A DNA stretch of 53,650 nucleotides from an uncultured Clostridia bacterium. GTDB lineage: Bacteria; Bacillota; Clostridia; TANB77; CAG-508. Location of the stretch: the NCBI GenBank assembly GCA_904419495.1, contig CAJFRV010000006.1, forward strand, positions 1 to 53,650, read 5' to 3'. Shown piece after piece: positions 32,516-41,701 of the stretch (the stretch's first letter is position 1; each line of letters opens with the position of its first letter). The notes under the pieces are model-generated. The model was given only the letters and a program-made list of their open reading frames with translations, made no database searches and was not told the origin of the DNA. A program made the translations under genes and the position numbers.

Positions 32516-34108
32516 GTGGTAACAAAAGAATTGAAAGAAAACAAGGGAATTACACTATTAGTATTAGTTATTATAATCATAATATTATTAATTTTAGCAG
32601 GAATCACAATAAATGCTATAACAGGAGATAATGGGATTATAGGAAATGCAGGACAAGCAAAAGAAGAAACAGAAATCGCCAATGAAAGAGAAATCATAGA
32701 AAAGGCAACTGTACAAGCAATGGGGAATAACAAGTATGGAAATATTGAAGAAGATGAATTACAAGATGAATTAGATAAAGAAACAGGAGAAGGAAAAACA
32801 GATGCAACAGATATAGGAGAAGAGTTTGAAGTTGTTTTTATAGATAGTAAGAGGTATTACATAGTTGATAAAGATGGAAATGTAGGAGAAGCAGAAGAGA
32901 TTATAAAAGATAAAAATCCGGGAGATATTACAACTGGAAAAGATGGAGAAGAATTAGATGGAAGTGAAGAAAATCCATATGAGATATGGTGTATAGAAGA
33001 TCTAGTGGCTCTTTCTAATATGGTAAATGGAAGTGGTATTAAATTAGAAAATGAAAATCCGATAGAAGTAGAATCAATAAACAGTTTTAGTGAAAAATAT
33101 ATAGAGTTAAAAACAAATTTAAATTTTAAATCAAAATTATCATATCAGAATAGTGAAAGAACAGATTTTGGAGATATAAATGGAAATCTAAATGATGGGA
33201 ATACATTGATGAACGAAATGACAACTGGAATTGGATTTAAACCGATAGGAAATGAAGAAAGAGGTTTTTTTGGTGTATTTGATGGGAATGAAAAAGAAAT
33301 ACAAAATATTTATATAAAAACGGATAAAATTGCAGGATTATTTTCTGAAATTTTAGTGGATACTGCAACTATAAAAGATTTAGGAATAACTGGAGTAATA
33401 ACTTCTACAGATTCTTATGTAGGAGGAATAGTAGGTTCATATACTTCTGGAACGATTACAAATTGTTATAATAAATGTGAAATAAATGGAAGCTCTTATG
33501 CAGGAGGAATTATAGGTCATGCGTATGCAACTAATGTGGAATTAAGTAATTGCTATAATTTTGGAAATGTTACGGGGAAAATAGCAGCTGGAATATTGTC
33601 AAGGAATGGAGGCGATGGATTTAGAACGATCATTACAAATTGTTTTAATGTGGGAAATATTACAGGAACAGAAAAATCGACTGCAGGAGGAATACTAGGT
33701 GACGTAAAAACAATGACATTAAATATAAATAATTGCTGTAATTTGGGTGAAATAAAATCAGATACATTTTCAGGAGGAATAGTAGGATACTCGAGGTATA
33801 CCGTAAATATCAACAATGGTTATAATGCGGGAAGAATATATTCAGATGGAAAGGCTGATATTATAGTGCCTGAAATTTGGAATAATAAAATAGCATTGAA
33901 AAATTTTTTTTATGATGAGTCTAATTTAATAAATGGTGTACAAATATATAGTAAGGATGCGATTTCATTTAAAAACGATAAAGAAGGAGTAGAAGAACTA
34001 AAAAATAATTTAAACGAATATATGGATGAAAGTGGAATATATCCAAATAAATGGTATAAATGGAAATTAGGAGAAGATGGTTATCCAATATTAGATTTTG
34101 ATACCTAG
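32516..34108 (+). CDS. Pilin-like surface protein with GLUG repeats
   Basis: 530 aa, start GTG with AAGGAGG 6 nt upstream. The N-terminus KENKGITLLVLVIIIIILLI, then LAGITINAITGDNGII, is a class III-like prepilin signal: basic leader, G-I-T-L, hydrophobic helix. From about residue 255 it has GLUG-type beta-helix repeats: GGIVGSYTSGTITNCYNKCE, AGGIIGHAYATNVELSNCYN, AGILSRN...ITNCFNVGNITG and SGGIVGYSRYTVNINNGYN. A role as pilus-tip or surface adhesin is likely. The C-terminus WYKWKLGEDGYPILDFD is typical of these proteins. The same N-terminal type occurs in the cargo gene at 48-49 kb. Confidence 0.8.
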   Translation: MVTKELKENKGITLLVLVIIIIILLILAGITINAITGDNGIIGNAGQAKEETEIANEREIIEKATVQAMGNNKYGNIEEDELQDELDKETGEGKTDATDIGEEFEVVFIDSKRYYIVDKDGNVGEAEEIIKDKNPGDITTGKDGEELDGSEENPYEIWCIEDLVALSNMVNGSGIKLENENPIEVESINSFSEKYIELKTNLNFKSKLSYQNSERTDFGDINGNLNDGNTLMNEMTTGIGFKPIGNEERGFFGVFDGNEKEIQNIYIKTDKIAGLFSEILVDTATIKDLGITGVITSTDSYVGGIVGSYTSGTITNCYNKCEINGSSYAGGIIGHAYATNVELSNCYNFGNVTGKIAAGILSRNGGDGFRTIITNCFNVGNITGTEKSTAGGILGDVKTMTLNINNCCNLGEIKSDTFSGGIVGYSRYTVNINNGYNAGRIYSDGKADIIVPEIWNNKIALKNFFYDESNLINGVQIYSKDAISFKNDKEGVEELKNNLNEYMDESGIYPNKWYKWKLGEDGYPILDFDT

Positions 34109-34219
34109 AAGGGTTGTTAAAACCATGACCTCATTAACAATGTGAAGAAAAAGCTTGAAAGTGCTTAAAAAGTATAATAAAATATGAAAAAAAGCAAATA
34201 ATAAAAAGAGGTATGTAAT

Positions 34220-34978
34220 ATGAAAGTTTTGATAACAGGAGCATCTTCAGGCATAGGAAAAGATATGGCAAAGATTTTTGCTAGAAAAGCAGATGAATTA
34301 GTATTAGTTGCAAGAGACACTGCAAAATTAGAAGAAGTAAAAAAAGAACTAGAAAAATATACAAAAATAGAAATAATATCTAAAGACTTAAGTATAGAAG
34401 AAAATTGTAAAGAAATCCACAATAAAGTACAAAATGTGGATATCTTAATTAATAATGCAGGATTTGGAGATTGTGGTAACTTCACAAAAACAAGTTTGGA
34501 CAAAGATATCAATATGATAAAAACCAATGTAATTGCTTATCATATATTAACAAAGTTATATTTAACAGATATGAAACAAAAAAATAGTGGGAAAATATTA
34601 AATGTTGCATCAATTGCAGGCTTCATGCCCGGTCCATTGATGGCAACCTATTATGCTACTAAAAATTATGTGGTGAAATTATCTGAAAGCATTCGAGAAG
34701 AATTAAAAAAGGAACATTCAAAAGTACAAATTAGTATTTTATGTCCGGGACCAGTTGTAACAAATTTTAACAAGGTAGCAAATGTAGACTTCCACTTAAG
34801 AGAAGCAGATAGCATGCAAGTGGCTAGATATGCAATTCAAAAGTTAGATAAAGGTAAATTTTATATTGTTCCGGGAATTGATGTAAAAATTGCAAGATTA
34901 GGAGCTAAAATATTACCAGCTAATATCATTAGCAAATTTACGTATATGGCACAAAAAAGAAAATTAGGTGGAGAATAA
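34220..34978 (+). CDS. Short-chain dehydrogenase/reductase (SDR)
   Basis: 252 aa. NAD(P)-binding TGASSGIGKDMAKIF (T-G-x-x-x-G-I-G), NNAGFGD, and the catalytic S...Y-x-x-x-K as IAGFMPGPLMATYYATKNYV. C-terminal CPGPVVTNF and a hydrophobic YAIQKLD region fit classical SDRs. AAAAAGAGGT precedes the start. A long inverted repeat follows. Substrate unknown. Confidence 0.9.
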   Translation: MKVLITGASSGIGKDMAKIFARKADELVLVARDTAKLEEVKKELEKYTKIEIISKDLSIEENCKEIHNKVQNVDILINNAGFGDCGNFTKTSLDKDINMIKTNVIAYHILTKLYLTDMKQKNSGKILNVASIAGFMPGPLMATYYATKNYVVKLSESIREELKKEHSKVQISILCPGPVVTNFNKVANVDFHLREADSMQVARYAIQKLDKGKFYIVPGIDVKIARLGAKILPANIISKFTYMAQKRKLGGE

Positions 34979-34993
34979 ATTTATATATAGATA

Positions 34994-35039
34994 ATGCTTT
35001 TTAAGAAAGTAGTAGATTTGTTAAGTTCTTAAAAAGCAT
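34994..35039. repeat. 14-bp inverted repeat between SDR and dinB
   Basis: ATGCTTTTTAAGAA (34994-35007) is perfectly complementary to TTCTTAAAAAGCAT (35026-35039). It lacks a following T-run on either side, so it is a weak terminator candidate or an operator. Confidence 0.6.
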
Positions 35040-35047
35040 AAAATTTA

Positions 35048-35076
35048 TTGACAGAACCAAACATATATTCTATAAT
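35048..35076 (+). promoter_or_regulatory. Consensus sigma-A promoter of dinB
   Basis: TTGACA (35048-35053) and TATAAT (35071-35076) are separated by 17 nt, with the start codon 16 nt downstream at 35092 and a GTGGTGATA ribosome site. No clear LexA box is present. Confidence 0.85.
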
Positions 35077-35091
35077 CTAAGTGGTGATAAT

Positions 35092-36312
35092 ATGAAACGT
35101 CAAATATTACATGTAGATGTCAATAATGCTTTTTTAAGCTGGTCAGCTTTGGATATGTTGAAAAATGGAAGTAGTATAGACATAAGAGAAATACCTGCTG
35201 TAATTGGAGGAGATGAAACAAAAAGATCAGGCATTGTTTTAGCAAAAAGTATGAAGGCAAAAGAATGTGGCGTCAAAACAGCAGAAACAATTTATCAAGC
35301 AAAACAAAAATGTCCGGGATTAAAGATTTTTCCATCCAATTTTAAAGTATATAGAGAATATTCTAATAAATTATATTATTTATTACAAGAATATACAGAT
35401 AAGATAGAAAGATTTAGTATTGATGAATGTTTTTTAGACATGTCACAATATTTAATGGGAGACACTTTGATCAACAAAGCAAATGAAATTAATAAGAAAG
35501 TAAAAAGGGAATTAGGTTTTACAGTAAATGTTGGAGTAGCACATAATAAATTATTAGCGAAAATGGCGTCAGATTTTACAAAGCCGGATAGAGTTCATAC
35601 ACTTTTTGAAAATGAAATACCAGATAAAATGTGGACACTTCCTGTATCAGAATTATTTATGTTAGGAAAACGAACAGTTCCTAAGCTATACAATATGCAA
35701 ATAAAAACGATTGGAGATTTAGCAAAAACGAATAAAAAAATATTACAGGACAGATTTGGAAAGCATGGAATTATGATGTGGGAATATGCTAATGGAATAG
35801 ATGAGTCTGAAGTAAAATATATAAAGGAAAAACCAAAAGGTGTAGGAAATTCTATAACATTGCCAGAAGATGTTACAAATATAGAAAAACTAGAGGAAAT
35901 TGTGTTGGCATTAACAGAACAAGTTACATATAGATTAAGAAAAGAAAAATTGTTTGCAAAAGTAGTAAATGTACAATTACGCAATAAAAATTTTGTAGAT
36001 ACTTCTCATCAAAAAAAGTTAGCAACAGCAACAGCAAGTACAAAAGAAATATTTAATGTGGCAAAAGAATTATTAAAACAAATGTATGTAAAAGGAACAC
36101 CTATTAGATTAGTTGGCGTTAGGGTGGATGACTTAACAGATAAAGAAGAAATACAGATATCTTTATTTCATGATTGCCATAATGAAAAACAAGAAAAATT
36201 GGATAAAACCATAGATCAATTGAAAGAGAAATATGGATATAATTCAATTACAAGAGCAGGCAATATGGGAGTAGAAAATTTAATTAAATTTAGAAAAGAT
36301 GATGTAAAATAG
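35092..36312 (+). CDS. dinB: DNA polymerase IV (Y-family)
   Basis: 406 aa, normal length. Palm and finger motifs: ILHVDVNNAFLSW (first Asp), RSGIVLAKSMKAKECGVKTAE, IERFSIDECFLDMSQY (second and third acidic residues), GVAHNKLLAKMASDF, then the helix-hairpin-helix ELFMLGKRTVPKLYNMQIKT. The C-terminal little finger ends VENLIKFRKDD. Error-prone translesion polymerase. It uses CGT for Arg in codon 3 (35098), showing CGT is decoded. Confidence 0.93.
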   Translation: MKRQILHVDVNNAFLSWSALDMLKNGSSIDIREIPAVIGGDETKRSGIVLAKSMKAKECGVKTAETIYQAKQKCPGLKIFPSNFKVYREYSNKLYYLLQEYTDKIERFSIDECFLDMSQYLMGDTLINKANEINKKVKRELGFTVNVGVAHNKLLAKMASDFTKPDRVHTLFENEIPDKMWTLPVSELFMLGKRTVPKLYNMQIKTIGDLAKTNKKILQDRFGKHGIMMWEYANGIDESEVKYIKEKPKGVGNSITLPEDVTNIEKLEEIVLALTEQVTYRLRKEKLFAKVVNVQLRNKNFVDTSHQKKLATATASTKEIFNVAKELLKQMYVKGTPIRLVGVRVDDLTDKEEIQISLFHDCHNEKQEKLDKTIDQLKEKYGYNSITRAGNMGVENLIKFRKDDVK

Positions 36313-36411
36313 GAGAAATAAAGATGATTTCTTCCTATTTAATATTGTTCATAGAAAAAAAGTGTGATATAGTAACAATATGAATATATATATTTGAAAT
36401 GGAGGTAAGAT

Positions 36412-37029
36412 ATGGTAGAAGTATTGTGTCATAATAGTATAAGAATTACAGAAAATATCGTTGTTTATATAGATCCATTTAAAATCGATAAAGATTATCA
36501 TGATGCAGACTATGTATTTTGTACACACTCTCATTATGATCACTTTTCACCAGAAGATATTGATAAAGTTAAGAAAGAAAATACAAAATTTATTGTTACA
36601 GAAGACATTAAGGAAAAGGCAGAAACATTATTTGGTAAAGAAAATGTATTAAATGTAGAACCAAATAAAACATATAATTTTGACCAACTATTTTTTAGAA
36701 CAACGTATGCATACAATAAAAATAAACCATTTCATCCAAAAGAAAATAAATGGGTAGGATATATAATTGAAATAGAAAATAAAAAATATTATATAGCAGG
36801 AGATACAGACGATATAGAAGAAATACAAGATATAGAATGTGATATTGCCTTTATTCCAATAGGAGGAACTTATACAATGAATTATGAAGAAGCTGCTAAA
36901 TTAGCAAATCAGATAAAATCAGAAGTAATAGTTCCAACGCATTATGGGTGTATTGTGGGTGAAAAGGAAGATGGAGAAAAATTTAAACAACTTGTGAAAA
37001 ATAAAGAAGTAGACATTCTAATAGGATAG
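36412..37029 (+). CDS. MBL-fold metallo-hydrolase (UPF0173-like)
   Basis: 205 aa. CHNSIRITENIVVYIDPFKI, FCTHSHYDHFSPEDI (H-x-H-x-D-H) and KYYIAGDTDD, then PTHYG, a complete metal-binding set. AGGAGG is before the start. The DnaB-like gene follows 11 nt later. Function unknown; relatives are often called UPF0173 or L-ascorbate lactonase-like. Confidence 0.88.
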   Translation: MVEVLCHNSIRITENIVVYIDPFKIDKDYHDADYVFCTHSHYDHFSPEDIDKVKKENTKFIVTEDIKEKAETLFGKENVLNVEPNKTYNFDQLFFRTTYAYNKNKPFHPKENKWVGYIIEIENKKYYIAGDTDDIEEIQDIECDIAFIPIGGTYTMNYEEAAKLANQIKSEVIVPTHYGCIVGEKEDGEKFKQLVKNKEVDILIG

Positions 37030-37040
37030 GAGGAAAAACA

Positions 37041-38783
37041 ATGGGTGATGAAACAGAAAATACGATATACGAAATTGTAAATCAAATACCAGTAACGGAA
37101 GAAAATAGAGAACAAGTAGAGGAAATTAAACATGCTGTAAGAATGAAAAATTATAAACGTGCACTTTTAAAAATAAATGAATTAAATAATGAAAGAGCAA
37201 TTCAAAAAGAAGAACAAGAAAGAGAAAAAGCTGAAGAAATTATGGAAAAAACAGGGATAGTTGTTTTTCCAAAAGAATTAAGCGATGAACATTTAGAAAA
37301 TACCTATATGGGATTATTATTAGAAAATCCTAAAAGCATATCAAGATATTATTTCTTACATAAAGAATGTTACTTTGAAGATGAAAAAATTTTAAATATA
37401 TATAAAAGTATATTATTTTCAGAAGGTGCAGGTTATGCACCAGAAATAGCAAAAGAAGGATTTAATTTTTCTAAAGACTCAGAAGAAGTATATAGATTAA
37501 AAGATAAATTAAAAAAAGATGTAAAAAATAAAAATTATGATAGAGAAGAGATCTATACAGAATTAAAAAAATTATTTGTTTTAAGAAAAGCATATATAAC
37601 AAATCCAGTAAAAAACATTCAAGATAAGATTGTGGAAATAAGAAGATATAAACTATATAAACAAATGTCAGTAGAAGAAGTTGCAAGTGCAGTTAATCAA
37701 GTAACTGTAACAGATAAGTTTAAAAGAACAATTCTCAACAAAAATTTAACAAGTTTTCTTGAAGAAGGTTCTAACAATTTAACAAGTGGATTGCCTTTGC
37801 CATTTCCGATTTTAACACAAGTATTTAAAGGAATAAGAAAAGGTGAAACTATGGCTTATGCAATGCCTTCTAACTCAGGAAAAAGTAGATTTGCAATTGA
37901 ATTAGCTGCATATACAGCTTTTGTAAATAAAAAGAAAGTATTAATTATTTCAAATGAAATGTCTGAAGAAAAAATGAAATTATGTTTAATAACAACAATT
38001 GTGAATAATCCTGAAATTCAAAAAATTCATGGACAAGAAATTAGCATAACAGAGAATGAAATTTTAGCATTACAATTTAAAGCAGATGATCCTAAAAAAG
38101 TAAAGGTAGATGAAGAAGGACATATTTTAAAAGAGAAGGATGAAAAACAAAAAGATTTTATAAAACGATTACAAAAAGAATCAACACAGTTTAATAAAAT
38201 AATTGCTGTAACAGACTGGATTAGTAAAGAAATTAATAATTCTATTTATTTTATGAATATAACAGATCATACAAATGATGAATTGAAAAAAGTAATTATG
38301 AATTATTATTATAAAGAAAAAATAGAATACGTATTTTATGATACATTAAAAACAGATACAGATAATATTGGAAATGCAGAGGAAATAAAGAAAACAGCAA
38401 CTATTTTATCAAATATAGCACAAAATTTTGAAATGTTTATCTGTTCCTCATTACAATTATCAGAAACATCTACATTACCAATTAATTTAAATATTAACGA
38501 TTTAGCAGTAAGTAGAACAGTGAAAGAAGTATTAGATACATTATGTTTAATAAAACAAATTAACAGAGAAAATTTACAAGATTATGAATATTCATTAAAA
38601 GAAGTAGATGAAACTTATTATGATTTGAAAAAGTATGATGATCCAGATGTAAGATATTATGCTTGTATAGTGGATAAGAACAGAGCAGGTCCAAAACCAA
38701 AAGTATTGTTTAGACTAAATTTAGCATATAATAGCTGGGAAGAATTAGGATATTTAAGATTAAAACAAACTAATAATAAATAA
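37041..38783 (+). CDS. DnaB-like RecA-fold ATPase
   Basis: 580 aa. Residues 1-200 are helical and charged. From about 255 there is a RecA/DnaB fold: FKGIRKGETMAYAMPSNSGK (Walker A P-S-N-S-G-K-S), ALSTELAA-like FAIELAAYTAFV, VLIISNEMSEEKMKLC (N-E-M-S as in DnaB H2), IEYVFYDTLKTD (Walker B), and IDKNRAGP-like VDKNRAGPKPK at the end. It looks like a chromosomally encoded DnaB-family helicase-like protein rather than the replicative DnaB. The gene is 11 nt after the MBL gene, in one operon. Confidence 0.75.
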   Translation: MGDETENTIYEIVNQIPVTEENREQVEEIKHAVRMKNYKRALLKINELNNERAIQKEEQEREKAEEIMEKTGIVVFPKELSDEHLENTYMGLLLENPKSISRYYFLHKECYFEDEKILNIYKSILFSEGAGYAPEIAKEGFNFSKDSEEVYRLKDKLKKDVKNKNYDREEIYTELKKLFVLRKAYITNPVKNIQDKIVEIRRYKLYKQMSVEEVASAVNQVTVTDKFKRTILNKNLTSFLEEGSNNLTSGLPLPFPILTQVFKGIRKGETMAYAMPSNSGKSRFAIELAAYTAFVNKKKVLIISNEMSEEKMKLCLITTIVNNPEIQKIHGQEISITENEILALQFKADDPKKVKVDEEGHILKEKDEKQKDFIKRLQKESTQFNKIIAVTDWISKEINNSIYFMNITDHTNDELKKVIMNYYYKEKIEYVFYDTLKTDTDNIGNAEEIKKTATILSNIAQNFEMFICSSLQLSETSTLPINLNINDLAVSRTVKEVLDTLCLIKQINRENLQDYEYSLKEVDETYYDLKKYDDPDVRYYACIVDKNRAGPKPKVLFRLNLAYNSWEELGYLRLKQTNNK

Positions 38784-38791
38784 CGAAAAAG

Positions 38792-38830
38792 AAATAGTAG
38801 TAACGAAAATAAAAAAGATTACTACTATTT
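38792..38830 (+). terminator. Terminator after the DnaB-like gene
   Basis: AAATAGTAGTAA (38792-38803) pairs with TTACTACTATTT (38819-38830), followed by TT. The rest of the 300-bp gap to 39084 holds no gene that I can support. Confidence 0.85.
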
Positions 38831-39083
38831 TTAACTATATGAAAAAAATATATTCTACTTAATAATAAGTATAATAATAGTATATATAAAATGACTTGTC
38901 TAAATCCATCGAATAGTGTCAATATAAAAAAACAAGGTATAGTAAAAAAAGTAAATAAAATCGAAAAAACACAAAGAAAATGACAAATAGTAGAAATATG
39001 TAAAATATTGCGATGAAAAGTTCTTGCAAAGTGAACACCTTCATAGTATCATGGAACAGTACGAAAGAAAAAGGAGGATGAAA

Positions 39084-39401
39084 ATGAGAACTTTTTATGG
39101 TGGTAAGTTTATTGAAAAGGAAAAATTAATAGAAGCAGGGATTCATTATCCTATAAAATTAGAATATTATAAAAAAATAAATGAAGATCAATTTGTAAAA
39201 CAAGAAAATGCCAAATTTGGTATTGCAGTAATAAAGACAGAATATAAACCAAATAATACAAAAATAGAAAATAAAGAGATAACATATTTATCAAATGATG
39301 AACAGAAAGTAGAAAAAATATTAAAGCTATTTAAAGAAAATGAAGTAACACCAATTTGTGTGGAAGATGTTTTGGCAGATTTAAGTAAAGAGCTGTTTTA
39401 A
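39084..39401 (+). CDS. DUF6514-like small protein
   Basis: 105 aa from ATG 39084, chosen because AAAGGAGG (39070-39077) is 6 nt upstream; in-frame ATGs at 39024, 39051 and 39078 lack a site. It starts MRTFYGGKFIEKEKLIEAGI and has FGIAVIKTEY, then EITYLSNDEQKVEKILKLFK and PICVEDVLADLSKELF. This resembles DUF6514 proteins of Clostridia. Function unknown. A GGGGACGGAG repeat begins 4 nt after the stop. Confidence 0.65.
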   Translation: MRTFYGGKFIEKEKLIEAGIHYPIKLEYYKKINEDQFVKQENAKFGIAVIKTEYKPNNTKIENKEITYLSNDEQKVEKILKLFKENEVTPICVEDVLADLSKELF

Positions 39402-39404
39402 AAA

Positions 39405-39508
39405 TGATTTTGGGGACGGAGAAAAAAATCATCGCTTTTCTAATTTTTAAATTATTTTAATAAAATGTCCAATTTTAGTGATGATTTTTTTCTCCGTCCC
39501 CAAAATCA
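39405..39508. repeat. Long inverted repeat with GGGGACGGAG core, copy 2
   Basis: The 29-nt arm at 39405-39433 (TGATTTTGGGGACGGAGAAA...) is perfectly complementary to 39480-39508. It shares GATTTTGGGGACGGAGAA with the element at 23.7 kb; the ~46-nt centre differs. It acts as a terminator-like hairpin between the DUF6514-like gene and topA. Likely REP/MITE-like. Confidence 0.85.
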
Positions 39509-39602
39509 CCCAAAATCATCAACAAAAAACTTGCAAAATATATTCTTTTAAGCTAGAATACTATATATGGAAAATAATATAAAAAATAATGGAGGAATTC
39601 CA

Positions 39603-41681
39603 ATGGCTGATAAATTAATTATTGTGGAATCACCAGCAAAAGCAAATACGATTAAGAAATTTTTAGGTGGTAGTACAAAGGTAGTAGCATCAATGGGACA
39701 TATTCGTGATTTGCCAAAATCAAAGATGGGAATTGATATAGAACACGATTTTGAACCAGAATATATAAATATTAGAGGAAAAGGTGATTTAATAAAATCC
39801 CTAAAAAAAGATGCAAAACAAGCTAAAAAAATATATATTGCAACTGACCCTGACCGTGAAGGAGAAGCAATTGCATGGCACTTGGCTAAGATTTTAGAAG
39901 ATGAAAAAGATAAAATAACTAGAGTAACTTTTAATGAAATTACAAAAAATGCTGTACAAAAAGCTATCAAAGAGCCAAGAGATATTGATGTAAATTTAGT
40001 AGATGCACAGCAAGCAAGAAGAGTGTTAGATAGAATTGTAGGATATAAAATTAGTCCTGTACTATGGAAAAAAGTTAGGAGAGGATTGTCTGCTGGAAGA
40101 GTGCAATCAGTAGCAGTAAAATTAATTGTAGATAGAGAAAATGAAATTGAAAAATTTATTCCTGAAGAATACTGGAATATTTATGCAAACTTACAAGATG
40201 AAAAAACAAAAAAAGAATTTGAAGCACATTTTTATGGAAAAGATGGAAAAAAACTAGAAATTCATTCTAATGGTGAAGTACAAGCCATTTTAAAAGATAT
40301 AGAAAATGCAAAGTATATTGTAAATGAAGTAAAAAAAGGTGAGAAAAAAAGAACACCTGCACCACCATTTACAACAAGTACAATGCAACAAGAGGCTTCA
40401 AGAAAATTAGGATTTACATTAAAGAAAACAATGTCTGTTGCACAAGGATTATATGAAGGGGTAAAAATACCTGAAAAAGGAACAGTAGGATTAATTACCT
40501 ACATGAGAACAGACTCAACAAGAATATCTGAGGAAGCAAGAAGTGTTGCCAAAACGCAAATAACTAAATTATATGGTGAAAATTATTACGAAAACCGATA
40601 CTATAGAACGAAAAAGGATGCACAAGATGCACATGAGGCAATAAGACCAACATATATAGACATAATGCCAGATAGTATAAAAGATAGTTTATCAAATGAC
40701 CAATATAAATTGTATAAGTTAGTATATAATCGATTTTTAGCAAGTCAAATGGCACCAGCTGTATATGATACAATGAATGTTAATATTAAGGCAAATGCGT
40801 ATGACTTTAAAGCAAGTGGACAAACATTGAAGTTTAAAGGATTTATGACTTTATATGTAGAAGGTACAGATACTGAAGAAAAAGAAGAAGAAGGAATGAT
40901 ACCAGAATTAGAAGAAAATCAAGAAGTAAAACTTAAAAAATTAAATCCAAAGCAAAGTTTTACAGAGCCACCTCCAAGATATACAGAGGCAAGTCTAGTA
41001 AAAGCTTTAGAAGAAAAAGGAATTGGAAGACCAAGTACCTATTCGCCAACAATTACAACTATATTAGAAAGAAGATATATTGAAAAGGAAAAGAAACAAT
41101 TATATCCAACAGAACTTGGAAAGATTGTAAATAAATTATTAACAGAAAACTTTACAGATGTCATTAATGTAGAATTTACAGCGAAGATAGAAGATGAGTT
41201 TGATGAAATTGCAGAAGGACATGAAAAATGGAAAAAAATGATTCGAGAATTTTATGGACCATTTGAGGCAGAAGTAGAAAAAGTAGAAAAAGAATTAGAA
41301 CATGTAGAAATGGTAGATGAAGTTTCTGATGTCAAATGTGAAAAATGTGGAAGAATGATGGTATATAAATATGGAAGATATGGTAAATTTTTAGCTTGTC
41401 CGGGATATCCTGAATGTAAAAATGCAAAACCAATAGTAGAAACAATTGATGTACCATGTCCTAAATGCGGTGCAAAAGTACAAGTAAGAAAAACAAAAAG
41501 AAAAAGAAATTATTATATTTGTGAAAACAATCCAAAATCTTGTGATTATATTTCATGGAATAAACCTAAAAAGGGAGAAAAATGGAATCCAGAAGAAAAG
41601 GTAGAATTCGAAAAAGAGAATATTCAAAAAAAGAAAAAAACAACTAAAACTAAGAAAACTACAAAAAAGAAGAAAGAATAA
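39603..41681 (+). CDS. topA: DNA topoisomerase I (type IA)
   Basis: 692 aa from ATG 39603; GGAGGAATTCC lies 6-8 nt upstream, so the in-frame ATG at 39567 is not preferred. Toprim: LIIVESPAKANTIKKFLGG and ATDPDREGEAIAWHLA. The active Tyr is in GLITYMRTDSTRIS, preceded by GLSAGRVQSVAV. Zinc-binding tails: CEKCGRMM...CPGYPECK and CPKCGAK...C, then a Lys-rich end. It relaxes negative supercoils. Complete and normal. Confidence 0.97.
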   Translation: MADKLIIVESPAKANTIKKFLGGSTKVVASMGHIRDLPKSKMGIDIEHDFEPEYINIRGKGDLIKSLKKDAKQAKKIYIATDPDREGEAIAWHLAKILEDEKDKITRVTFNEITKNAVQKAIKEPRDIDVNLVDAQQARRVLDRIVGYKISPVLWKKVRRGLSAGRVQSVAVKLIVDRENEIEKFIPEEYWNIYANLQDEKTKKEFEAHFYGKDGKKLEIHSNGEVQAILKDIENAKYIVNEVKKGEKKRTPAPPFTTSTMQQEASRKLGFTLKKTMSVAQGLYEGVKIPEKGTVGLITYMRTDSTRISEEARSVAKTQITKLYGENYYENRYYRTKKDAQDAHEAIRPTYIDIMPDSIKDSLSNDQYKLYKLVYNRFLASQMAPAVYDTMNVNIKANAYDFKASGQTLKFKGFMTLYVEGTDTEEKEEEGMIPELEENQEVKLKKLNPKQSFTEPPPRYTEASLVKALEEKGIGRPSTYSPTITTILERRYIEKEKKQLYPTELGKIVNKLLTENFTDVINVEFTAKIEDEFDEIAEGHEKWKKMIREFYGPFEAEVEKVEKELEHVEMVDEVSDVKCEKCGRMMVYKYGRYGKFLACPGYPECKNAKPIVETIDVPCPKCGAKVQVRKTKRKRNYYICENNPKSCDYISWNKPKKGEKWNPEEKVEFEKENIQKKKKTTKTKKTTKKKKE

Positions 41682-41701
41682 TATAATAAGAGGAAAAGAA
41701 T

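Noticed and set aside
35048..35091. LexA/SOS box at dinB
   Set aside because: GAACCAAACATATATTC resembles half of a GAAC-N4-GTTC box, but the second half and spacing do not fit.
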